From an uncultured Dialister sp. (GTDB lineage: Bacteria > Bacillota > Negativicutes > Veillonellales > Dialisteraceae), in assembly GCA_900314595.1 (NCBI GenBank), contig OMVW01000047.1:1-19731 (forward strand): a DNA stretch of 19,731 nucleotides, given 5' to 3'. Numbering within the stretch: the stretch's first letter is position 1; each line of letters begins with the position of its first letter. The notes under the pieces were generated by a model that saw only the letters and a program-made list of their open reading frames with translations, did no database searches and was not told the DNA's origin. The position numbers and the translations under genes are program-made. Positions 14,266 through 19,731 of the stretch are shown here, piece after piece.

Positions 14266-14281
14266 TTTCTTAATTAACCGT

Positions 14282-14956
14282 TTAACGGGCAGCTTGCATC
14301 TGGAACTGTTCCCGTCTCTGCTGCAGACGGTTCGAGACAACCTCTGCAAGCTGCGCCGCACAGGGGTCGGCCGGGTAGAGCTGACAGGAGAGTGCCATAG
14401 CCGCCAGAGAAGGCATCTGGCTCTCCGGAGCGAAGGGTGCGAATTCGGGAAGCCTCTGGACATAGATGCCGGGTCGCATAGGAACAGTGGCCTTGCGAAG
14501 ACTCGCAGTCCCTATAATTCTGGCTCCCGGATCGTGTATCGGATCCCTGTCATACAGCTTGTCAACATTGAAGAGCCTGTCCACGTAGTCCGGATGGAAA
14601 CGACTCAGTGACCCCAGCACATAGCCGGAATAAAGTCTGCTCACGATCACCATATCCACCAAAGAACTGGCTCCGTGGTGCTCCGGTGTTTCAATGCTTG
14701 CAAAAGCACTTTCCGGCAGACAAAGGAACGAGGGGTTCTCTGAGGTGGACCTTCTTACCATCAGGGGTCCCTGGGGATACAGAGATCCATATGGCTGGGG
14801 CCGTGCCTGCGGATTTTTCAAGACATGAAACCCCTGCCTTGTAATATACTGATCTGCCGGGCTGTATAGATAAATTGTGTGATTCAATCCCTGGTAGCAG
14901 GTGAACCCGGACAAATCTTTAATCGTGAGGAAATTATTACCATTACTTTCCATCAT
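14282..14956 (-). CDS. Unknown 224-aa protein
   Basis: It begins MMESNGNNFLTIKDLSGFTC. It is rich in Pro, Tyr and Ser, with segments such as HTIYLYSPADQYITRQGFHV, VDMVIVSRLYSGYVLGSLSR (about 100-120) and VPMRPGIYVQRLPEFAPFAP. The C-terminus is helical and Gln/Arg-rich (AAQLAEVVSNRLQQRREQF). No signal peptide, TM helix, nucleotide-binding or nuclease motif is visible. AAGGAAGG precedes the ATG. It is the second gene of the operon, 94 bp after the TM peptide gene. No family was recognised; the spaced Tyr-rich beta segments suggest a globular domain of its own. Confidence 0.8.
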   Translation of the reverse strand: MMESNGNNFLTIKDLSGFTCYQGLNHTIYLYSPADQYITRQGFHVLKNPQARPQPYGSLYPQGPLMVRRSTSENPSFLCLPESAFASIETPEHHGASSLVDMVIVSRLYSGYVLGSLSRFHPDYVDRLFNVDKLYDRDPIHDPGARIIGTASLRKATVPMRPGIYVQRLPEFAPFAPESQMPSLAAMALSCQLYPADPCAAQLAEVVSNRLQQRREQFQMQAAR

Positions 14957-15050
14957 TATATTTACCTTCCTTTAACTTTTATTCCTTTTCACTGTTTCCT
15001 TCAAATGGAAACAGGCAGCTTTAATTTTTATTACTTTTTATTTCTAAAAT

Positions 15051-15233
15051 TTATTTTCCGTCCTTACCCCGGACGGTTTCATCTTCCTCCCACTCCAGCC
15101 AGTCGGATAGAACAGGCAGATGAATCTTTCCCTTCCCCGCCAACCACCCGATGCCAAAGGCACCAATTCCGGTACCGACCGTAAGGATGAGGAGCTGTGC
15201 GTTGTGCAGCCAGATAAGCTCTTCTATTTCCAT
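15051..15233 (-). CDS. Small membrane protein, first gene of the minus-strand operon
   Basis: This 60-aa protein has one Gly-rich TM helix (about 13-32, LLILTVGTGIGAFGIGWLAG) and a mixed-charge tail (LSDWLEWEEDETVRGKDGK). The start at 15233 has a strong GGGAGGTGA site 6 bases away. The frame is open further upstream to 15428, but that stretch would cross both promoters, so it is not used. A clean sigma-70 promoter lies 55 bases upstream. The short, Gly-rich single helix recalls small membrane effectors or anchors, but no family was recognised. Confidence 0.7.
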   Translation of the reverse strand: MEIEELIWLHNAQLLILTVGTGIGAFGIGWLAGKGKIHLPVLSDWLEWEEDETVRGKDGK

Positions 15234-15287
15234 GGAAATCACCTCCCTTCCATCCGTAAGCAGGGCATCAGTCCCCCTGACAGCCTC

Positions 15288-15316
15288 AGTATAGCATCGT
15301 TTCAAAAGTATGTCAA
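15288..15316 (-). promoter_or_regulatory. Strong sigma-70 promoter of the minus-strand operon
   Basis: Read on the minus strand: TTGACA (15316-15311), 17-bp spacer, TATACT (15293-15288). The predicted leader is about 48 nt. It is back-to-back with the promoter at 15351-15379, with 34 bp between their -35 boxes, so one regulator could control both. Confidence 0.85.
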
Positions 15317-15350
15317 TAATATTTCTTTCATTTATTTCTGAATTATGTAT

Positions 15351-15379
15351 TTGACAACGTTCCATGCGCTCCATAAAAT
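15351..15379 (+). promoter_or_regulatory. Strong sigma-70 promoter of the HTH-TPR gene
   Basis: TTGACA (15351-15356), 17-bp spacer, TAAAAT (15374-15379). The leader is about 32 nt to the start at 15418. Confidence 0.85.
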
Positions 15380-15417
15380 AAAAGAAAGAATTTCTATATT
15401 TCGAAAGGATGGACATC

Positions 15418-17493
15418 ATGGTCATCACTTACAGACTGCTTTTTAAATTTCTGACCAGCAAAAGGTTTAATCCAAGGTTCAACTTCACCCAGCTGGAGCT
15501 GGCGAATTTATTTGGAATCAATCAGTCTAATATCAGCAGCACCATGAGCGGGAGAAAAAAGCCAATCCAGTACATCAAGGTCAGAGGCAAAAACGTCCGG
15601 ATTATAAATAATTCTGATTTAGTCGCGGATATCATTGCCTCTGCCCTGGAAAAAAAGGCCCGAGGCCGCAATATTCTCCCTGAATACACGGAACAATGGG
15701 CAAAGTTCCTTTCGAAAGTGATGGGGCCGCCGTCAGAAAACGTCCGGGCTGCCTTTCAGGAGAAAGACCTCCGCGGCTTCCTCAGGGCAATCTGTGCCGA
15801 GGCTGAAAGAAACCGCTATGTCGGCGAACCGCCCGAAAGTAAGAATCCCGATCATGGAAGCCCCGCTGAGCCCACCGCACCTTCCGGTTCCGCCGGAAAT
15901 GAAGAGGAGCTAAAGCTTTCACCACAGGAAAAAAAGAGTCTGGAAATATTCCGGAAATCCTACTTTGACCAGTCCCATCAGGACGATGAAAAAGAGTTTC
16001 TTAAAAAAATAATTCCCCTGTTAAGAGACCTTTTCAAACAGATTGACTATGATGAAGGTCTGATCAAAATCATTGCCGGAGCGATGCGCACCGCCTCCCT
16101 GAAAGCCGCTGAAATCCGCCAGGCTCTTCTATCCGGCCATTATGAAACGCTGCCGGATATCCGGTCCGGGGATGACAATGACGGTTCCCCGAAGAAATTT
16201 TCTGAACTTGTAAAAGACCTTCTGCCCCCCGGCGATCTGACTGACGAGGAAAAGACTTTGCTCCGGAAGCTCTCCCTGGCTTCATTCGAAGGAGTCCAGG
16301 TCAGGCTGCTGCCGGAATTATTCAAAAACCAGACCGATATTTCCCTCATCCCCCATCTTGTGACCACCGGCTGGATCAAAGAAGATCGAGCCATAGACGC
16401 CAGTCAGGACAGAATCCATATTCCCCTTGTCTTCTGTCATATCCTGCAAAATGAAATAAAGCCGGACAACTGCAGGACCTGCCTTCAGGAAGCCCGGAAA
16501 GCCCTGGATCCTTCTCACAGCCCCAGGATGAAATATTCCCTGCCGGAAATCGATGACCTCTGCCGCATTCTTGCCAATGCCATCCATTGGGGTGGAAAAG
16601 AACCGGTCCCGCAGATTGATGAGCTCTGGAAAAATGATTTCGCCCTCTTTACAGAAAATCAGAAAAGCGAAGCCCAAATTTATAAAGAAATTATCCGTCT
16701 CTATGAATCAATAAGCAGTGCCAATGACTACTATCAGCGGAAAGCAGAGATTTTTGATCAATTCGGCAACTTATACCTGAAAATCCCGGCAGCCGAAAAT
16801 CCTGACCGGTCCTCTGGATTCAATCTCCGTTTCTGGATCAGTTCTCTGATGCGCAGCCTGCAAATGATGTCCTATGCCACCGTCAGTTACGAAAAATCAC
16901 TTGATTTCTCAAAGAAATGCAATGCAGATCCATCCATTCTATCTTTGAAATCGTTTCATCTGGCCATCGCCGGTACCATGGCCACCGGACTTGCCGCCTG
17001 GGTATCCAGGTACTATATCAATGATGAACAGCCCGATGACCCAATGGCAGACCCCGATGATTACCTGAAAAAAGCCGCTGACGCTTTTGCCGGCGGATTG
17101 CAGCCCTTCCTTTCAGTCACCCCGATTGGAGAGGAACTGCCCAACTTCCCCCTTACCTTACCTCTGGTGCCATCATCGTCTTATGATGAAATGCCCTCTG
17201 ATCCCTTCCCTTCCGCCAATGAACTGATAAAAGAAAGCAGTCAGGCCAGGACCTTCTATAACGAAGGAAAAAGCAGGTTCGATCAGGGAAACTATATCGA
17301 TGCCCTTGACGAATTCCGGAAAAGCCTTGAAATTTACTCCCGGATCCTTTCTCCGGCAGCCGATGGAGCTGAAAATCCTTTCGACGGAATCGTTAAAGTG
17401 ATGAAAGGCCTCCTTCCAAAGACCGCCGACGCCTACCATTCCTTCCAGACCGAAATGGAGCGGAGAAAAGAACTGGCTGCCAATGCGAAATAA
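15418..17493 (+). CDS. HTH- and TPR-containing protein resembling the C-terminal half of STAND proteins
   Basis: This 691-aa cytoplasmic protein has an N-terminal helix-turn-helix (about 22-50, FTQLELANLFGINQSNISST) of XRE-like type with a basic follow-up. A low-complexity Pro/Ser linker is at 140-165. A segment at about 280-365 (LLRKLSLASFEGVQVRLLPE, HLVTTGWIKEDRAI, IHIPLVFCHILQNEIKPDN) reads like the winged-helix after the NTPase of STAND/NB-ARC proteins. A helical region follows, and a clear TPR at about 610-645 (FYNEGKSRFDQGNYIDALDE). No Walker A or B is seen, so it lacks the NTPase. It is probably a sensor-regulator that binds DNA and a partner; the STAND comparison is by eye. The ATG at 15418 has AAAGGA at 8 bases; the in-frame ATG at 15409 overlaps that site. 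It is divergent to the six-gene operon and ends at a strong terminator. Confidence 0.85.
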   Translation: MVITYRLLFKFLTSKRFNPRFNFTQLELANLFGINQSNISSTMSGRKKPIQYIKVRGKNVRIINNSDLVADIIASALEKKARGRNILPEYTEQWAKFLSKVMGPPSENVRAAFQEKDLRGFLRAICAEAERNRYVGEPPESKNPDHGSPAEPTAPSGSAGNEEELKLSPQEKKSLEIFRKSYFDQSHQDDEKEFLKKIIPLLRDLFKQIDYDEGLIKIIAGAMRTASLKAAEIRQALLSGHYETLPDIRSGDDNDGSPKKFSELVKDLLPPGDLTDEEKTLLRKLSLASFEGVQVRLLPELFKNQTDISLIPHLVTTGWIKEDRAIDASQDRIHIPLVFCHILQNEIKPDNCRTCLQEARKALDPSHSPRMKYSLPEIDDLCRILANAIHWGGKEPVPQIDELWKNDFALFTENQKSEAQIYKEIIRLYESISSANDYYQRKAEIFDQFGNLYLKIPAAENPDRSSGFNLRFWISSLMRSLQMMSYATVSYEKSLDFSKKCNADPSILSLKSFHLAIAGTMATGLAAWVSRYYINDEQPDDPMADPDDYLKKAADAFAGGLQPFLSVTPIGEELPNFPLTLPLVPSSSYDEMPSDPFPSANELIKESSQARTFYNEGKSRFDQGNYIDALDEFRKSLEIYSRILSPAADGAENPFDGIVKVMKGLLPKTADAYHSFQTEMERRKELAANAK

Positions 17494-17555
17494 AAACAGC
17501 CATGAAGAAATAAAAATGCCCGAGTCAATGATTTGAATTTTTTGAAATAAAAAAT

Positions 17556-17591
17556 ACCGTGCGGAATGAAATCATTTCGCACGGTTTTTTT
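17556..17591 (+). terminator. Rho-independent terminator of the HTH-TPR gene
   Basis: ACCGTGCG (17556-17563) pairs with CGCACGGT, with further pairing AATGA/TCATT inside the loop, followed by seven T (17585-17591). Confidence 0.9.
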
Positions 17592-17624
17592 ATGCCATCT
17601 TTCCGGACTTTCACAGGGTGAGTC

Positions 17625-17870
17625 TCAAATGTGCCTTGAATCGGTAGTCCCCCCTCAGTCCGCTTCGCGGCCAGCTCCCCGGGAGAAGATAGGCAATTAT
17701 CTCATTTTCGACTTGAACGATCGTACGACCCCTTCCCCTGCGCTTCGCTCCGGGACCTCCCCTGACCAGGGGAGGTTGGTGGGGAGCCTGAAGCGATACC
17801 ATGCTGATGGTTTGAGACTTTTATCCCATGTGCTTTTTGACAGGCAGCCCCATTTTCGACTTGAAATGAG
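17625..17870 (+). repeat. Dispersed repeat with CGACTTGAACGATCGTAC core
   Basis: CTCATTTTCGACTTGAACGA (17701) and TCGTACGACCCC, a CTTCGCTCCGG block, then the hairpin CCTCCCCT-GACC-AGGGGAGG (17756-17775). It matches the elements at 3442-3518 (inverted) and 19429-19500. A second partial core CATTTTCGACTTGAAATGAG (17851-17870) ends exactly where the 24-bp array starts. No gene is seen in this stretch. Confidence 0.65.
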
Positions 17871-18279
17871 GTCGCAACAATATGTCAGTCTATAGGTCGC
17901 AACACTATCGCAGTCTATATATACAAAAATCTCCCGGCTCCAGCATTTATTTTTGGGGTTTGAAATAGAGTTGTACCACAATGTCAGCCCACGAAACAGG
18001 TCGCAACACTATTGCAGTCTATGGAGTTGTACCACACAAGCAGTCCATAAGTCGCAACACTTTTGCAGTCTATTGGAGTTGTACCACACAAGCAGTCCAT
18101 AAGTCGCAACACTTTTGCAGCATAAGTCGCAACACTTTTGCAGTCTATTGGAGTTGTACCACACAAGCAGTCCATAAGTCGCAACACTTTTGCAGTCTAT
18201 TGAGTTGTACCACACAAGCAGTCCATAAGTCGCAACACTTTTGCAGTCTATTGGAGTGGTACCACAATGTCAGTCTATT
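17871..18279 (+). repeat. Array of fourteen 24-bp units of two alternating types
   Basis: Units start at 17871, 17896, 17970, 18000, 18026, 18051, 18078, 18103, 18126, 18153, 18178, 18204, 18229 and 18256. Type a starts GTCGCAACACTTTTGC and ends AGTCTATT. Type b starts GTTGTACCACACAAGC and ends AGTCCATA. From 18000 the types alternate a-b-a-b with 1-3 bases between units, giving a 51-52 bp composite period. The unit at 18103 is a truncated a (18 bases) followed by another a. The outer units (17970, 18256) are a variant with CCACAATGTCAG; the last contains the palindrome GTGGTACCAC. The two types are related (GTYGYAMCAC...GCAGTCYAT). There are no variable spacers, so it is not CRISPR. It lies between the HTH-TPR gene and the 84-aa gene and has no coding sense. 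Confidence 0.9.
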
Positions 18280-18377
18280 TTCTCATGATTGTGGATGAGA
18301 GGTGATAGAAGGGAACGCAGGATTTCGCAGGGTGAATGAATATTTCCTATAGTACAGAGAGAGCAGGGAGAAAACAT

Positions 18378-18632
18378 ATGGATAAAAACGATTACAAAGA
18401 CATCACCATCAAAGCATCTGAACAGGACGGGGGAATCCGCGTGAATATTGTCACCGATGAAAAAGATTCCTCCGTGATCACCACCAATATAATGCTGGCC
18501 CTGTGTGCCATGTATGAGATTCCGGAAAATTATCTTCCGGAAATATTCGATGCCCTGGGGCAGGTCATATTAAAGGCTCAAATGGAGAAGCAGAAAGAGA
18601 AATCACCCTTTTTCCGCCACCTGTTCCGGTAA
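18378..18632 (+). CDS. Unknown 84-aa protein
   Basis: It begins MDKNDYKDITIKASEQDGGI. A beta-hairpin-like N-terminus (ITIKAS, IRVNIVTDE) is followed by two helices (SSVITTNIMLALCAMYEI and LPEIFDALGQVILKAQ) and a basic end (KEKSPFFRHLFR). It has no TM segment; the hydrophobic helix is short and probably buried. AGGGAG is 7 bases before the ATG at 18378; an in-frame ATG at 18336 has no site. It lies just after the 24-bp array and 83 bp ahead of the second XRE gene, probably in one transcript. No family was recognised. Confidence 0.75.
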   Translation: MDKNDYKDITIKASEQDGGIRVNIVTDEKDSSVITTNIMLALCAMYEIPENYLPEIFDALGQVILKAQMEKQKEKSPFFRHLFR

Positions 18633-18715
18633 AGAGACGAATCATCAATCAGGCAGGGAATCCGGGGGTATTAAATCGGAAATATCGAAAGCAGGGGCAT
18701 GGAAAGGAGGAGCGT

Positions 18716-18940
18716 ATGGGCAGACAGATCGACCCGAGAGGCATGGGCCTGAAGATTGCCTATTTCCGAAAAAAGAAGCGGCTGTCCCAGGCAGGCCTGG
18801 CAGACAAGGTAGGTATCAGCACCCGGTATATGTCAAAAATCGAATGTGGTGACGTGGCCACTTCGGTGTCCCTTCCTATCCTGATACGGATTGTGGAAGA
18901 ACTGGACGTGGACATTGGGCAGCTCATGGCTTACAAGTAA
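18716..18940 (+). CDS. XRE/HTH_3 family transcriptional regulator, copy 2
   Basis: This 74-aa single HTH domain (KIAYFRKKKRLSQAGLADKV, GISTRYMSKIECGD, LPILIRIVEELDVDIGQLMA) differs from the protein at 8660-8887 at 14 of 74 positions, mostly conservatively. The recognition helix (ISTRYMSKIECGD against ISSRYMSKIECGD) is almost unchanged, so both may bind the same sites. AAAGGAGG lies 5 bases before the ATG, and the leader sequence itself resembles that of copy 1. It is probably cotranscribed with the 84-aa gene and followed by a terminator. It may be a repressor for the neighbouring locus; this is inferred. Confidence 0.9.
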   Translation: MGRQIDPRGMGLKIAYFRKKKRLSQAGLADKVGISTRYMSKIECGDVATSVSLPILIRIVEELDVDIGQLMAYK

Positions 18941-18973
18941 AATCGCAGGGAATTTTGAAAAATTTCATCACAA

Positions 18974-18998
18974 AAGCGGTGCATTCTGCACCGTTTTT
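18974..18998 (+). terminator. Rho-independent terminator after XRE copy 2
   Basis: CGGTGCA (18977-18983) with TGCACCG (18987-18993), 3-nt loop, then TTTTTGTTTT. Confidence 0.9.
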
Positions 18999-19036
18999 GT
19001 TTTAAAATATTTATGGAATTATACCCGAACATATAG

Positions 19037-19042
19037 TATAAT
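19037..19042 (+). promoter_or_regulatory. -10 element of the type I toxin gene
   Basis: A perfect TATAAT, 54 bases before the toxin ATG. The -35 region is weak. The predicted leader of about 48 nt carries a hairpin CTCCC-GCAA-GGGGG (19075-19088) that pairs part of the Shine-Dalgarno. It also carries AAGGCTTTT (19064-19072), complementary to AAAAGCCTT (19189-19197) in the 3' region. Confidence 0.55.
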
Positions 19043-19096
19043 TTCTGCGAGGTAGTCGGTAAAAAGGCTTTTCTCTCCCGCAAGGGGGGTGATGCT

Positions 19097-19171
19097 ATGG
19101 GTATTTACGAAACACTGTCTCTGATGATTGCTTTCGGCATGCTGATAGCATTCATTATGAAGAACAAGTAA
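19097..19171 (+). CDS. Holin-like type I toxin peptide
   Basis: This 24-aa peptide, MGIYETLSLMIAFGMLIAFI followed by MKNK, is a single hydrophobic helix with a Lys-rich C-terminus. The opening MxxYETLSLMIAFG pattern matches the putative holin-like toxin (Hol_Tox) family of Firmicutes, relatives of TxpA-type peptides that insert into the membrane when overproduced. It is too short for ordinary gene callers. GGGGGGTGA lies just upstream but can pair with CTCCC in a GCAA-capped hairpin, which would restrain translation. A convergent antisense RNA (19187-19288) overlaps the mRNA 3' end. These traits together identify a type I toxin-antitoxin locus. Family assignment is from memory of the motif. 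Confidence 0.75.
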   Translation: MGIYETLSLMIAFGMLIAFIMKNK

Positions 19172-19186
19172 TTATTCATTCCATTG

Positions 19187-19288
19187 AAAAAAGCCTTCCT
19201 TAAGGCTTAGGAGGCTCTCTTCAACTTAAGCAGAAACAAGAGAAAGCCAATCCTGGACCAGAGGATAAGTATCGGCTGCCTCTTTTCT
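19187..19288 (-). ncRNA. Antisense RNA antitoxin (RatA/SR4-like arrangement)
   Basis: An extended -10 TGGTATAAT on the minus strand predicts a start near 19288. The terminator AAGCCTT-AAGG-AAGGCTT (19208-19191) plus TTTTTT ends it near 19187, about 102 nt. It runs convergently into the toxin mRNA 3' region without reaching the toxin coding part (ends 19171). GGCTCTCTT (19213-19221) and the AAGAGAAAGCC beginning at about 19238 can pair in the overlap region, offering a loop for initial contact. Confidence 0.55.
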
Positions 19289-19294
19289 ATGGAT

Positions 19295-19303
19295 ATTATA
19301 CCA
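19295..19303 (-). promoter_or_regulatory. Extended -10 promoter of the antisense RNA
   Basis: Read on the minus strand: TGGTATAAT, that is TGn plus a perfect TATAAT. No -35 match is seen at the expected distance. Confidence 0.6.
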
Positions 19304-19344
19304 CATATGAAAAAACAGGAGGCATCATTTTTTATGGTGCCTTT

Positions 19345-19645
19345 TTATTTAGCCTCATTTGTGCCTTGGGCGAAAGAAGAACTTGCCAAGCCGCTCCGCC
19401 AACCCTCCCGTTAACCTGCTTCTTTTATCTCATTTTCGACTTGTACGATAGTACAACTCCTTCGCCCCTTCTGGGCTGCCCGCACTTCAGGGAGGTTAAC
19501 GCCGGGCATGACCGGCAGGTGGGACAAATGTGTTTTCCAAATGAAAACGCTGTGTTCCCCGGCTCCACGCGCGGAGCCGGGAATACACGCGCTCCCTCGT
19601 GCGGGATTACACGTTCACGTAAGGCCGGAATAGGGAGTGTACAAT
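19345..19645. repeat. Composite of two dispersed repeats, no gene seen
   Basis: CATTTGTGCCTTG (19355) and CTCATTTTCGACTTGTACGA (19429) with TAGTACAACTCC match the 17625-17800 element. Here TTGTAC-GATA-GTACAA is a perfect inverted repeat. GGGAATACACGCG, GTGCGGGATTACACG and TTCACGTAAGGCCGGAATA (19581-19632) are the inverted counterpart of the 3280-3340 module (TATTCCCGGCCTTACGTGAA). The last 85 bases hold nothing recognisable. Confidence 0.6.
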
Positions 19646-19731
19646 AGACTGTGTAAAGTTGAATTGTAACTCAAACGAGAAACAGCAGAAAGGTTTCTGA
19701 AATTAACAAAATCATCTCTCAATAAGGCTTT

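Noticed and set aside
17871..18279. CRISPR array
   Set aside because: Both halves of every composite unit are conserved; there are no unique spacers, and no cas genes are nearby.
17981..18298. ORFs through the 24-bp array on both strands
   Set aside because: They simply translate the repeat; the 51-52 bp period shifts frame and no ribosome binding site is present.

Overview
The window looks like chromosomal DNA of a Negativicutes/Veillonellaceae-type Firmicute (Dialister- or Megasphaera-like). This is inferred from moderate GC, strong AGGAGG ribosome binding sites, an alkaline phosphatase with a signal peptide and an Ig-like N-terminus, and gene style; it is not proven. No rRNA, CRISPR array, transposase or integrase gene was found.

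Left part (1-6.2 kb): intergenic repeat modules come first, then a minus-strand pair encoding a secreted alkaline phosphatase and a small secreted OB-fold-like protein with a CPFC motif. Next is a repeat-filled spacer of about 0.7 kb, then a minus-strand dehydroquinate-synthase-family enzyme with altered active-site residues, and a divergent plus-strand gene for a SAP-like-domain protein.

Middle part (6.2-8.9 kb): tRNA-Arg(CCT) with its own promoter and terminator is followed by about 1.7 kb of nested repeats. These are hairpins followed by an ACCTTC box and then 7-bp tandem tails, partly duplicated as a 340-bp near-direct repeat. A 175-bp segment closed by a 16-bp inverted repeat and ending in a minus-strand terminator comes next. 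Then follow a 65-aa membrane protein and an 8-kDa XRE-type repressor with a nearby palindrome.

Accessory part (8.9-19 kb): a single-chain MmeI/YeeA-like (Type IIL/IIG) restriction-modification enzyme is translationally coupled to a small zinc-ribbon protein. The target-recognition part of the enzyme sits in a strikingly AT-rich insert. Convergent to it is a minus-strand six-gene operon: a TM peptide, an unknown 224-aa protein, an acidic coiled-coil protein, a Sel1-repeat protein, an unknown 80-aa protein and a TM protein. It shares a divergent double promoter with a 691-aa HTH-plus-TPR protein that resembles the C-terminal half of STAND proteins without the NTPase. Behind this gene lies an array of fourteen 24-bp units of two alternating types, then an unknown 84-aa protein and a second XRE regulator 81% identical to the first. 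A type I toxin-antitoxin locus (24-aa holin-like toxin plus convergent antisense RNA) follows, and repeats end the window.

The two XRE paralogues bracket the R-M genes and the uncharacterised divergent locus, so 8.7-18.9 kb reads as a defence-type island. The best candidates for undescribed biology are the divergent 12.5-17.5 kb locus, the alternating 24-bp array beside it, and the hairpin-ACCTTC repeat family with covarying stems.
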